DNA from: Pratylenchus scribneri
Taxonomy: Eukaryota; Nematoda; Chromadorea; Rhabditida; Pratylenchidae
Length of the DNA: 64,000 bases
Assembly: GCA_030063045.1 (NCBI GenBank)
Contig: JAQSEB010000008.1
Span: 1,922,001-1,986,000 of the forward strand
Reading direction: 5' to 3'
The notes beneath the pieces were generated by a model. That model searched no databases. It saw only the letters and a list, made by a program, of their open reading frames with translations, and was not told where the DNA came from. This document shows positions 35,100 through 46,297 of the stretch, piece after piece. Position numbers and translations under genes: made by a program. Numbering within the stretch: position 1 is the first letter of the stretch; each line of letters starts with the position of its first letter.

Positions 35100-38000
35100 T
35101 TCTGGTTAGGCTACAATAAGTAAATTAATCCATCCAACAAGAAAGGAGAAGACCACGGAATTTTTTCGATTCATAATTATATTATTTGGGATACAGATAC
35201 AGACAACATTCTCTCTTTTGTCCTATTAAGCCAAATTCATCCTAAAAAGAACATCTGAACCCCCAATTTTTTTGCCAACCAGTAGCAGATTGGTGGCTAG
35301 TTTTTTTCAAATTTTTATTTACCAAAATTTGGCTTGAATCATGGTGAATGGAAGGGCATCCATCCCAATGGAAGTCATCAACGGTAAAAGGACCAATCCC
35401 ATGGGATTACCAGTCAAAAATGGATAGATGGGATAAAAGAGGGGGTATTCAAAATGAAATTGTGGTTTATGGGGGAGGAAGGCAAAAAAAAAGAAGAAAT
35501 TGGATGTCTTCTCCGGACAAAGCCATTGGCCAAAATGGCCAATATCCATTCATTCAATTGCCAACAAAAATTTTCCCATTGTTCCAACAATTTCTGTACG
35601 AATAATAATATGCTTTTTTATTTTATATTCCATCGGTAGTTTCCTCTCATCATGTCAATTTTCGAATTCCATCAATCCTTCAATGCACCATCCATTTTGG
35701 TTTCCCTAATTCGCGCGTGAAGTAAGTCCCTTTTGCGGGGCTTTTAATGGAACATTGCATTTGAGTGAGGAGGATTAAAAGAGACAAGTTTTGGCATTGC
35801 CAAATGGAGTGGATGCCGCCAAAATGGGGCACAGTCGAATTTAATTTGCGCGAACATGGTGACGGCCAAAATAGGGAGGGGGCGAATAGGAGATGACTTT
35901 TGCCCCTTTGCCTCTATTTTTTCCACTTTTTTGGCATTTCGGCCAACCAAAAGGCCAAAAAAGTTTGCCTTTAATGGTCTAGGGCCATTTTTACTTTGTT
36001 GTTGGTTTTCAATTTCCGATGGATTCATTCAATCTCGCCAAAATCGTTTCGAATTATTCCACCAATGTTGCCTCATTATTATGCGTCGTTTCCATTCCCT
36101 TTCGTCCCCAAAAACTTTTGGTTTTATTTTTTCTTCATCCAAGGATCCGATTTCATCTTTCCAATGGCCTCAACCCTTTTCGTCCAAGTCCATACCCTCA
36201 CAACTAAATTCCACAATTTTTTAACCAATTGGTTTCCCTCTTTTTGGACAAAACAAGTGTTTTACATTCAAACACGGGAGGGCCACCTTCAAAGATTTGA
36301 CGTGGAAAAGCACCGAAGGGCAAGGAAATATGAGAATGAAGAAAGAAATGAGGAAGAGGAGACTGCGCTCTAAGCTTTCATTCCTTGCCAAATGGAGCCG
36401 GCCAAGGGTGGCGGGAAGGGAAGAAGCCCCACATCAATTGGTGGCGCCAAGTTGCTGTTTTCCGGCCCAATGCTCTAATCTGTTAACTACTACGGCCTCA
36501 ATGAATGGAATGCCATTCTTTCCATTCTATGGGTGCCGCGCACTCATCAACAATTTATTCATCCAATGGAAAAAGTCCCTTGTCCCCATCCTGCCTCCTT
36601 TCTAATAAGCTCACCTTTTCCTCATCACAACAAAGGCTTCTTTTCCTTCCATTGTCCCCTCAAAATTAATTGCCCACAAATTCCCCCCATTTTTTTTTTG
36701 TCTTGGTCCACTCTTTTTTGGGCATTTTCCTCCAAACCATTGAATTTATTTTCCTTCAAGGCACATCCATTTTTTGGCCAATTTTCTTTCAGCCCCTTTC
36801 CATTCAATTTGGCCAAATGAATGTCCAAAGTCAAATTGATTATTCTCTCTTATATTCTCGACGTGAAAATATGGGGGAAAGAAGATAAACTGATAATATA
36901 GTAATAAGTAAGAAAAGGAGGTGAAAATAAGGGAAGAGGGGGGAGGTAACGTAACATAAAAAAACAAACAAAGAAACAAATATTACAACGTCATTTTCAC
37001 ATTCAATTGACCCAATCCATTCTCATCAATTTGTCCTTCCCACATTTTGATTAAACGGGAATTGATGGGAGGTGGAAGGGTAATTTTGGAACAATTTCAA
37101 TTCCACCTTTTTGTTCGCAACAAAATTGCCAAGGTGGAGGATTTGGCCAATTTGGATGCGAATTTGTTTTTGGGTCTCATTCCTCTGGCCAAAAAGTTTG
37201 TTTCCCTGCTGCCAGCCTCTCCTTTTCTTTCTTCGGCGTCAACTCTGGGCAGCGAAAGCGAAAGCGAAGGCGGCGGCGGTAATGGCAATTATCCGGCTTC
37301 GGCCCCCGGTTTTTTGTCCTCCTTCATTCCATTCCATTCCATTCCTTCTCTTTGGCTTCCTTTTCCCCTTTAAACTTTGTTTGCCATCCCCTTGAATCCA
37401 TCTTATTCCTTGGCCTTCCTTGGCCCATTACGCAGTTCCCCCTTCCACTTGGCCATCAGCGGATCACCGACCCTCACCCCCAATTTTCCACTGTTTTGTG
37501 GATTTCATTACATTCAAATCCATTCATTCATTCCACATTCATTGATTTTATTCCATTCTTTTCTAATATTTTCGTCCAATGGATTATTACAATTCCCCCT
37601 CCCCTCCATTCCTTGTTCCTTTGCCGCCGGATTTTCCGGTGTGGCCAATGCGCCGCCCCCGTGACGCCAATCCCGGGAATTAGCGATGGAAGGGGGGGGG
37701 GGGGGGGGGGGAAGAAGAACATTGGCCAATGTCCCCTTCCCCTTCGCCCGAATCCACCAATCCAATCTAAATGTGCTTCTTTCTTCCCCACCTTTGGACA
37801 TTGGCCCCGTGGATTTTCTTCTTATTTCCTTCTCACCAATTGGACCATTTTATTTTTATTGTTTTTTATATTTTTTTTCGAATTATCGACGCATTTTTAG
37901 TTCCAATTTTTACTCATTTGAACTTCCAATTTCCCATTAAATTCATTAAAAATGGTGCCAAATTTGCCCGCAGCCAATTCCTCCATTTCCGTTCAACCAA

Positions 38001-38103
38001 TACCAAAACTCATGCAAACTTAATTTTCCATTTTTTGTTGGCATTTTCCCTCTTCTATCCATTCACCCATTTTTGGCCTTTTCAATTTCCTCATTCCAAA
38101 TAG
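35100..38103. other. Gene-poor 3-kb region
   Basis: No gene is supported. C/T-rich simple sequence is common, including CCATT repeats (about 37325-37350) and a run of twenty G (37692-37711). Frames that look somewhat protein-like, such as one at about 36240-36373 ending in a charged tail, and one at 37047-37373 with a Ser/Glu/Gly stretch, have no family match that I know and no clear splice partners. The region may be the upstream control region or a large 5' UTR intron of the calcium-sensor gene. Confidence 0.4.
37692..37711 (+). repeat. Homopolymer of 20 G
   Basis: Uninterrupted G run at 37692-37711, upstream of the calcium-sensor gene. Confidence 0.95.
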
Positions 38104-39100
38104 ATGGGCAAAAATAACAGTAAATTCAGTCGAAATGGGCGGAGGGCAAGGGCCGGCGAAAATGATTTGCCCAACGGGGATTTGGGCGGTGGAGGAACAC
38201 AAATGGGCGGTGGCCAAAATGCGGCAAATGGACAAAAGGTGGGAAAGGAAAAGAGGAAAAAGGCCAGCAAAAAATTGACACCGGACGATTTGGCCGAATT
38301 GGAGCAGAAAACTTATTTTACACGGAAGGAATTGAGGAAATGGTACAAAGTAGGTGGAATGAAGGGAATAGCATTTTCAATTCATTTTGAAGGATTTTGT
38401 CCGTGATTGTCCCAGCGGCGAACTTAAATTGGACGAATTCCAAAATATTTATCGCCAATTCTTTCCAAACGGTGATCCCTCAAAATTCGCAGCCTTCGTT
38501 TTCAATGTTTTTGACGATAATCGGGTTTGGGGGGGGGGGGGGGGGAATGGACAATCAAATCCAAATTAATAATACAAAAATAGGATGGACACATTTCATT
38601 CAAGGAATTCATTGCAGCCCTCTCAATTACTTCAAGAGGAACTTTGGACGAAAAATTGGATTGTGCGTTTTTATTTATTTGGACAAACAATTCCATTCAT
38701 TTAAAGGGGCATTTTCCCTGTATGACGTTGACAAAGATGGATTCATCACAAAGGAGGAAATGGCCAATGTTTGTTTGTTGCCAAAACAAAATGTGCCACT
38801 CAAATCGCTTATTTTAATAGATTGTGGATGCAATTTATAGTATGATTGGGAATATGCTCGAATTGCCAAAAGACGAGGATACGCCCCAAAAACGGGTGGA
38901 AAAAATATTCGCCAATATGGACTTGGTATGTGCCTTTGGGGTTCAATCAATGATAACAAAAAATTGGACAGAATTTTGACGGTAAATTGACGAGGGATGA
39001 ATTCAAGCAAGGATCAAAGAATGATCCCTGGATTGTTCAAGCTTTGACAATGGATATGGGCGGAGGAGGGGAGGATGGAATGATCGCGGAAAAAACCTGA
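38104..39100 (+). CDS. Neuronal calcium sensor (frequenin/NCS-1 type) with an N-terminal insertion
   Basis: Six exons (38104-38349, 38393-38524, 38584-38662, 38707-38768, 38821-38925, 38972-39100) sum to 753 nt, 250 residues. MGKNNSK matches the N-myristoylation start of NCS-1, and [21 protein letters not shown] resumes the NCS-1 pattern. EF-hands: a degenerate first with Cys-Pro (RDCPSGEL), a second around [13 protein letters not shown], a third [13 protein letters not shown] and a fourth [13 protein letters not shown]. Between myristoylation site and helix A is an extra Gly/Asn/Lys-rich stretch of about 60 residues. The usual C-terminus is replaced by a Gly-rich end. Such sensors bind membranes and regulate PI4-kinase and channels in neurons. 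An in-frame TAG just before the ATG supports this start. Confidence 0.9.
38529..38545 (+). repeat. Homopolymer of 17 G next to a splice donor
   Basis: The second calcium-sensor intron begins GTTT followed at once by 17 G. Confidence 0.95.
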
Positions 39101-39852
39101 ATTAAATTGTGAATGATCGGCAAATGATGAGCTTCAACTCCTTTAAAAAGAGACATTTTGGAATGCAATAATTGAGAATTATTGGGGGAATTTGTTGGAG
39201 AATTGGCTGAAAAATACAAATTTTACTTTTTTTTTGGTTAGATTTTGACCCAATTAATCCATTTGAAATCGATCAAAATACTTTTAAATTGTTGAATAGC
39301 CAGTTTTCCATCCCATTATTTCCCATCAATATTGAATAATTCACAATTGTTTCCTCCAAAAATGTCGAATATTCCTCCTTTTAATGGAATCTCATACTTA
39401 ATTAAACCACAAATTCATTCATTCATTTTTGTGCAATTTTGGATGGATTTAATGCATCAATTCAATTTTGCCTGCACAAATTTAATTTAATTAATATATT
39501 CCCCACCCAATTCGAATCCATCCATCCAATTCATTTTTCTCAATTTCTCGTCCGCTAATCTTCCAAATTTCTATTACCCATTTTACGGCAGCAGCATCAG
39601 AATCCGAAATATTAATTTTTGGATTCATTTGAAAATATTTTCCTCCGATTCTCGCTGCTACCCTTAATTTTCAATTTTTGTTTCCCCGGTTATAATTTTA
39701 TTGTCCTCCCCCTCTCACCACAATTTAATCAAATTTTCCTTTACTGCTAAAATATTAAATAAATAAAATAATTTAATTCCCATTTATTTGTGTATAATAA
39801 TTGATTGAGAATGAATTATGTGTGTTCCTTCCTCCCAAATGATTTCATTTTT
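39101..39852. other. Intergenic, 0.75 kb
   Basis: AT-rich 3' region of the calcium-sensor gene. Nothing recognisable. Confidence 0.5.
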
Positions 39853-40113
39853 TCAAAGTCGACCGCCCAACTTCGAGTGGAATCGGCCTTCATGCCAATA
39901 GTGGGGACCAAAATGACGAGGCCGATAGAATCGTTGTTTTTGGCCAAGGGGATGCGGATAATAGCCTCGGTAGAAATCCCAACGTTGATGGGGAGAATCC
40001 GCCGCCGATTGGGCCAAAGGGAAAATCAACCGAGGGAATGTGAGGAAAAGAAGGGCGAAAATAGGAAGGAGAAGGAAACGTTGAGGAATTGGATGATGGA
40101 ATGAACCAAACAT
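39853..40113 (-). CDS. Small secreted Tyr/His/Arg-rich protein
   Basis: A single open frame of 86 residues. The N-terminus has a hydrophobic core RFLLLPIFALLFLTF that would act as a signal peptide. The mature part is rich in aromatic and basic residues (RWDFYRGYYPHPLGQ, RFYRPRHFGPHYWHEGRF) and has no cysteine. No family is recognised; it could be a short basic secreted peptide or neuropeptide-like precursor, but there are no clear dibasic-flanked repeats. The frame could also arise by chance. It lies 110 bp from a minisatellite. Confidence 0.4.
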   Translation of the reverse strand: MFGSFHHPIPQRFLLLPIFALLFLTFPRLIFPLAQSAADSPHQRWDFYRGYYPHPLGQKQRFYRPRHFGPHYWHEGRFHSKLGGRL

Positions 40114-40225
40114 TTTTGCGTGTTCTTTAAACTCTCTCTAGAATGAAATCGAATGGATATGTGAAGTGGATTAGTGAGGGGGATTTGTTTGTTGATGATT
40201 AATTGTAAATCTAAGTTCTTTCCGG

Positions 40226-40450
40226 AAAAGGTTTGTAATTGCGATTGTAATTGTAAATTCTAAGTTGTAATTGCGATTGTAATTGTAAATTCTAAGTTGT
40301 AATTGCGATTGTAATTGTAAATTCTAAGTTGTAATTGCGATTGTAATTGTAAATTCTAAGTTGTAATTGCGATTGTAATTGTAAATTCTAAGTTGTAATT
40401 GCGATTGTAATTGTAAATTCTAAGTTGTAATTGCGATTGTAATTTCTGTT
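40226..40450. repeat. AT-rich minisatellite, array 2
   Basis: About seven units of the same ~32-bp sequence as in 34590-35095. Both sides carry CTTTCCGGAAAAGG (near 40219-40232 and 40449-40463), which is not seen beside array 1. Confidence 0.95.
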
Positions 40451-40463
40451 CTTTCCGGAAAAG

Positions 40464-40799
40464 GATTGTAATTGCGAAAGTATTCTCCATTCCAATTTGA
40501 CGAAAAATGAATTCATTCAATTGCCTTCAGGGCGGATTCATTTGAAAGAGATTTTTTGATCAAATCTGGATGGATAATTGAATGAATTGAAAGGGGGAAT
40601 TGGTACGAAAAATTTTACTTTCTTTCTTTTTTCATGGATGCGCAATTAACCCAAATTCGTTCGTTTTCTCGACCCATTTTTGGATGGATGAAATAAAAAA
40701 AGGTGGAATAAAAGGATTTATGAAATGTTTGCTGTTCAATATCCTCTCATCATCCTTTTTATTACAATATAAAATGTGTGTTTTATCAATTATCATTGT
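40464..40799. other. Intergenic
   Basis: 3' region of the next minus-strand gene; AT-rich with no recognised feature. Confidence 0.4.
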
Positions 40800-41607
40800 T
40801 CAATTTATATATTTTTCACTTTCATTCAATTTCTTCCTTTCTTCAATGAAATTTTCGGCCATTTTTTGGCATGGTTTAATCACCCTAGTTTGGTAGAATT
40901 CCATTAAATCTTGGACTGGAAGGGAATGGGCATTGAGCACCTGGTGGACTGGATTCTATGATGGAAAATGGGATTAAATTGATTAGAAAAATTAATTTTT
41001 TTTGTGATTTACTTGGAATGCCGTTGGACGCCCTCGTCTCTTTCGATTGGCCAATATTTTCAATTGATCGAACATTCGTTCGAATTTGGCTGCCAAAATT
41101 GAGTGAAATGTATTCAATGCTTTGCCATCAATTTCTGAATATATTAAAATTTTATAATTGGAATGATGATTTATGGTCACCTTCAAATCCATGAAAGAAT
41201 GCGCAGCATCCAATGGCCAATTTTAATGTTCTCTCTTCATTAATTTCCATCAATTTTATGGAAGGTTGATCATCACTTGTCGTTGCCTCCGGCAATTCTT
41301 TTTGACAATTTGGAACATTGATGAGAAGGAATTGTCGAAGTTGAATTGCCAGGCCAATGTTTTTTGGATCAATTCCCAATCTAAAATAATTAATTGGCAA
41401 ATGGGGAATATCTATAACAATTGCATAAGGGCCTTTTCTATTCATCCTACTGTACCCCCACTTTTTGCCTAAGCACCCCGTCTCCCTTCTTCCTGTCAAT
41501 CAAATATTGCCCCAATCCGCATTCAGCCTTTTTCCTCCTACTACGATAATCGACTATATTCAACAATACCTTTCCAATTCTGAGTAATCAATGTCCAAAA
41601 TGTTCAT
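40800..41607 (-). CDS. Unrecognised 171-aa protein, last gene of a probable operon
   Basis: Four exons (41570-41607, 41181-41380, 41013-41134, 40800-40955) sum to 516 nt and keep frame throughout. I do not recognise the family. It starts MNILDIDYSELERLGIDPKN and is mostly helical, with a basic patch (KILANRKRRGRPTAF) resembling an AT-hook core (RGRP) and a Glu/Lys-rich C-terminal helix (MAENFIEERKKLNE). No signal peptide or membrane segment is seen, so a nuclear or cytosolic protein is likely. AAATTTAG lies three nucleotides before the ATG, as expected for trans-splicing. It starts 143 bp after the DNAJC17 stop, downstream of PPWD1. The first intron holds a truncated copy of the dispersed repeat. 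Confidence 0.7.
41425..41545 (+). repeat. Dispersed intron repeat, truncated copy 3
   Basis: Keeps the left part only (AAGGGCCTTTTCTATTCATC, CTACTGTACC, GTCAATCAAATATTG). It lies in the first intron of the 171-aa gene. Confidence 0.8.
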
Positions 41608-41750
41608 CTTCTAAATTTATAATCTATCAATTAAAAGTTTAATTATAATTTTTTAAAAAATGAATGAATTAAATCATCAAATTGTGTGAATATTTTAAAT
41701 TTATCCAAATATTTTTATCAATTCAAAATAATTAATTAATATTGATTGAT

Positions 41751-42422
41751 TTATATGACACTTCCACCAAATAATTGTCTTTCCAAATCGTCCAATTCAT
41801 TGCTTAATTCCTGTTTATTTTGTTTCATTTCTTTTTGTTGTGCCGCCGCAATTCTCTGTTCCAATTCATTTTTGGCAATTTCATCCGCCGTTTTCCCCTT
41901 TCCTTTCTTCAATTTCATCTCCATTTGTTCGGCTTCTTCTCTCATTTTTTGCACCATTTCTGCCCCTTGCCTTCTCAATTCCTCCAATACTTTGTCCGCC
42001 ATTTGCTCTGATTTCCTCTTTTGGCCAGCTTGGGCCGCCTTCGCTTCATTCTTAATTAAAAATGAATTAAAATGAACAATATTGGAGGGGAATGAAACCT
42101 GTTCTAATTTAATTAAATGTGCCTTTCTTTGTGCTGAACTTTGGGTTTGTCGTGCCTCATCAAATTCGGCCCTCCTCCTTTTTGCCGCAATTTTTTCGTC
42201 ATATTCCAATTTGGCCACTTCATCCTTGAGGAATTCGAATGCTTTGTATATTTTCAAGAACATCTCCTTGGCTTTCTCTTTTTGTTCCGGATTTTTATCC
42301 GGGTGCCATTTCAGTGCCATTTTCTTGTATGCTTTGTCCACTTGGCTTGGTTGGCATCCAAATTCCAATTGGAGCATTTTATACGGGTCAAGGTCAATTT
42401 CCTTCTTTGTTTTCGCTGACAT
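41751..42422 (-). CDS. DNAJC17: DNAJC17-like J-domain protein (short form without RRM)
   Basis: One 48-nt intron, a multiple of three and without a stop, leaves 207 residues. The J domain is at the N-terminus: DPYKMLQLEFGCQPSQVDKAY, then ALKWHPDKNPEQKEKA with the HPD triad, FLKIYKAFEFLKDE and YDEKIAAKRRR. A long charged coiled coil follows (KRKSEQMADKVLEELRRQG, EQMEMKLKKGKGK). Animal DNAJC17 is a spliceosome-associated J protein with an RRM after the coiled coil; this protein ends before such a domain. It sits 118 bp after PPWD1, with TTCCAG 5 nt before the ATG. Confidence 0.85.
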   Translation of the reverse strand: MSAKTKKEIDLDPYKMLQLEFGCQPSQVDKAYKKMALKWHPDKNPEQKEKAKEMFLKIYKAFEFLKDEVAKLEYDEKIAAKRRRAEFDEARQTQSSAQRKAHLIKLEQVSFPSNIVHFNSFLIKNEAKAAQAGQKRKSEQMADKVLEELRRQGAEMVQKMREEAEQMEMKLKKGKGKTADEIAKNELEQRIAAAQQKEMKQNKQELSNELDDLERQLFGGSVI

Positions 42423-42540
42423 TTTTACTGGAATTAATTTTAAATAAAAAATTAATTAAAAAATGGAAGAAAATATTTAAAATGTTTAAAACAATTCAAT
42501 AAAAATATTCAATTTTAAAAAATAATTTATTCGCAAAAAA

Positions 42541-45258
42541 TTAGACATTTTTCAAAGAGATCGAAATGATCGAAATTTCTTCCCGTGGCCGTCCACTCTT
42601 TTCGTATGTTGGAATTTGATTGATTTTTTGCACAACATTGAATCCTTCGGTCACCTTTAAAATAATAATTTATTCAAATTTATTTCCAAATTATTTTCAA
42701 ACCTGCCCAAAAATTGTATTTTTTCCATCCAACCATTCGGCCGGACAAACGGTGATGAAAAATTGGCTTCCATTTGTGTTTGGCCCAGCATTTGCCATCG
42801 AAACGCGGAATGCCTTTTCATGCCGTAATTGCGGATGAAATTCATCCTCAAAATCATCGCCCCAAATCGATTGGCCACCGGTGCCCTTTCCCGTTGGATC
42901 GCCGGTCTAAATTAAATCAATTAAAATTGAATTGTCCCACTCCGTGTCACCTGAATCATAAATCCCTTTATGACACGATGGAATGTGTGTCCATTGTAAT
43001 ATCCCCGCCGAGCGTGTGTACAAAAATTCTCCACCGTTTTGGGCGCCTTTTCCGGTTCCAATTGAATGTGAATGTCTCCATAAGTGGTGTAAATTATTGC
43101 CCTAAATAATATTAAATTAATGTGGAATTAATTAAATAAATTGGAACCGATTGCTCAATTTGGATTGTTGTGTTTCCTCCCCATCCAATGCCGTAATCAT
43201 ATCCTCCTTCAATGGTTTCTCATTGAATATATCCCGACTATGCGTCGATCCATCGGCCTCCTCCGTGTATGGCTCAACATTTGTGAATAAATAAAATCGA
43301 TTTTTCCTCAAAGCGCAGGCAACCTTAAATTAAATAATAATTCAAAATTAATTCCAAAATTAAATTAATTACCAGCATTGGATCCGGCTCATTCACCCGC
43401 AAATTTGGATTTTCCGCTGCCTCAACATTCACACTGGTCGCTGCTCCTTGCAATTTTTCCTTTAATTTATTTGAAAATCAAATAAAATTGGAAAAATTCA
43501 CCGTAACACTGGGAACTGCCCGGCATAATGCGACACCTTTAATTTAATTTTAAAATGTCAAAATTATAAAATGAATTTTTACCCAAAAATCGAAGATTTT
43601 CATTGCTTCCAATTTGCCTAACAATTTTTTGGGTGGCCAAATTGTAAACATTAATTCCCAATGGAGTTGGATAAATCAAAAAATTGCTGGAATGGTCGAA
43701 AGCGATGCGAACATGACAAATTGTATTTTTTGGGTCACGGGCCATTTCCTTCTCCAAAGCCACCCTTCGATTCCATTCCATTGCCGGAAGTCCATTTCCC
43801 CTAAAAATTAATTTATAATAAAATAATTAAATATTCCCCTTTTTTACTTTGTTTCTTTGCCCATTTCCACATATTTTTGTAAACTTTCGTCCAATTTTTC
43901 AATTATTTTTCCACTTTGCAAATTGAAAATGTAAATTTGATAATTTGATGCAAAAATTGCGAATATTCGGCCATTTGGACTAATTGTGAGTGATCGAGGA
44001 ATTTGTTTGATCTGAAAAATACAATATAAAAAAGAATAATTATTTGAAATGAACCTTGCAAAATTCATATAAATCTGTGTCCGTTTTGAATTCAAAATCA
44101 ACGGAATTTTCTGGAAATCCAAAATCATTTTTCTCTCCAGACCAATATTCAATCTAAAATTTGTTTTTTTAAATGAATATTGAATATTCAATGATTTTGG
44201 TCACCAACCATTCCCATATTATCAATGGAAATTGCAACATCCAATTGAGCAGCATACTAAAATAGTAGAGAATATTTGGCTGAAATAATTAAAAATTGAA
44301 ACCTGCATAAAAATGATTGGGCACTGATGGAGGGAATCGAGCACCCGAAATGGTTGATTGCCGCCATTTGCATCAAAAATTGATATTTTGCCAGAATTTG
44401 AATCGGAAACGGCCAATGCATTCATCAAATCAGAACCTAATAATAAATAAATATATTAATTTGTTGAGGATTGGTGGGTGGAATACCTTGATGGACGAAA
44501 CAAACAATCCGTGGGCTAAATTCCAATTTGAACATATTCTAAATTGAATGAATGAATAATGAATTTGAATTAAATAAAAACGAACGATCATATCAAAATT
44601 GGGAACATCAAAAACTTTGATTGATTTATCATGGGCGCAGCAAGTGGCCAAAAGTGCGCCATTATGGTTTGTGCAAATGTCCGAAAATTCCTCTATAAAT
44701 TAATTAATCAACCCAAATCAAATAATAAATTCTTACTTAAATGGCATCGAAAATGTTTGACGAATTCAATTCCTTCATTGTGCTTTTTCTTCCAAAATTT
44801 CAAATGTCCATCTTGGCTGGCGGTTATTATGAAATCTTTTCTGCAAAAAATAATATTTATATTTATTTATTCAACAATTCAAACTAACTCTGTTGCCATC
44901 ACGTGTGTTATTGTTTCTCTGTGCATAAATGATTTCTCATATTGGGTTGCCCTCGGAATTGCACGCAAATAAATGTCCTCATATTTTAACGCTTAATTGG
45001 AATTAAAATTATTTAAAAATTGTTTAAAAATACCTTTTTGTTCGGGTAATTTCGCCTTTTTTGGTGGTGGCATTTGTGCATCATTTTCATTCGTTTTTTG
45101 GATTCGTTTTCTTTTCTCCTCCGTCTCGGTGATTTCCTAATTTATTTTCATTGTATTTTGATCAATTAATTGAATTAACTCACAATTGTGGCCGTTGTTT
45201 CCTGGGTTATTTGAATTTCCGTTGTCGAATCAGCCATAGCTTTATCGCCGGAAGACAT
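42541..45258 (-). CDS. PPWD1: Peptidylprolyl isomerase domain and WD repeat protein 1
   Basis: About 640 residues. An acidic/Lys-rich N-terminus leads to WD repeats: [68 protein letters not shown] and [20 protein letters not shown]. The C-terminal cyclophilin domain has [40 protein letters not shown] with the catalytic Arg/Phe, [35 protein letters not shown] and [19 protein letters not shown]1 is a nuclear cyclophilin of the late spliceosome. The order and lengths match the animal protein. It follows NUDT2 by 176 bp and has TTTAATAG two nucleotides before its ATG. Confidence 0.95.
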
Positions 45259-45434
45259 TTCTATTAAAGAATAAGCATATATTTGAGTTTTGTACAAAAA
45301 AATAAATAAATGTTCGATTTAATATTTCGATTGATAATAAAAATAAAATAACAAAATTTATTTATTCTATCTAAATGAAGAGATCTCAATTCAACAACAA
45401 TTAATCACATTCCAATTAATATTCCCTTATTCGA

Positions 45435-45977
45435 TTATTTCATTTTTGCCAAAAATTCCTCAGCGGCAGTTAACATTTTCTTCATTTCTTCAAACTTTGC
45501 CAATTCAATCGCTTTTTTCAATTCCGCCCATTTCCAATCTTTGTGCTCATCCGACAGTGTTACTTTCAATTCGTTATCCTTTGCTTTGGCCAGCCAATAA
45601 GTAACCTTAATTTGACAATAAAAATGAATGCAATCTATTTTTTAAAACCTTTTTTGGCCCATCTTTAACGGTATGATAACGCATTTCATGTTTAAATTCC
45701 TTCTGGACCACCAATTCTGATGCTTCTATGCCCGATTCTTCCTTAACCTCGCGAATTGCCGCCGTCCATTCATCTTCGCCCGGATCAACGTGTCCTTAAA
45801 TTTGACGAATTAAACCAATCATACTACGTAAAATATACCTTTTGGTGGGGTCCAATGATATGGACTATATGAAGCTTGAAGCAACAAATATTCAATTTTC
45901 TGTGGTTTATAATTGGAATTGATTCGATAGATCAAAAAACCGGCTGCCCGAACAGTTTTTTCTGCAGTGGATGACAT
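45435..45977 (-). CDS. NUDT2: Diadenosine tetraphosphate hydrolase (Nudix)
   Basis: About 150 residues in three exons. The N-terminus AAGFLIYRI and YLLLQASYSPYHWTPPKGHV is typical of animal Ap4A hydrolases. The Nudix box reads GHVDPGEDEWTAAIREVKEE + SGIE with Gly, Glu, RE and EE in place. The end (DHKDWKW-like EHKDWKWAELKKAIELAKF) also fits. It splits Ap4A to ATP and AMP. It would be the first gene of a four-gene minus-strand operon; TTTCTTAG lies two nucleotides before the ATG. Confidence 0.93.
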
Positions 45978-46297
45978 TTCTAAGAAATATTTTGTAGATT
46001 TTAGATTAAGTTAAACTAAGCCGGCCATCCCACACACCGGTTTCCGGCATTCAGATTCAGAAATCAATCAAAATCGATTCGATCGGGGATTCGGGGAATC
46101 GGGAAAAATTTGAGGACATTTTATACCAAATAAAAACATTTTGCCAAAATAAATTTAAAAAAATTATTTACCGTACGTTTTATTTTATTGATTGGATTTT
46201 CATGAAATCAAAATAATGTGATTTTTGATTGATTCAATAAATATTTTTATCAATACAAAAATTGAATGAGTGAGTAATATAATAAAATAATGATAAT
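45978..46297. other. Intergenic between the operon and the cysteine-rich gene
   Basis: Holds the upstream region of NUDT2, with GATTCG/CGGGGAATCGG words near 46076-46105, then AT-rich 3' flank of the cysteine-rich gene. Confidence 0.4.

Noticed and set aside
38529..38580. Coding read-through of the Gly-run after the second calcium-sensor exon
   Set aside because: The next exon (GATGGACAC...) restores the EF-hand loop only when the G run is spliced out.
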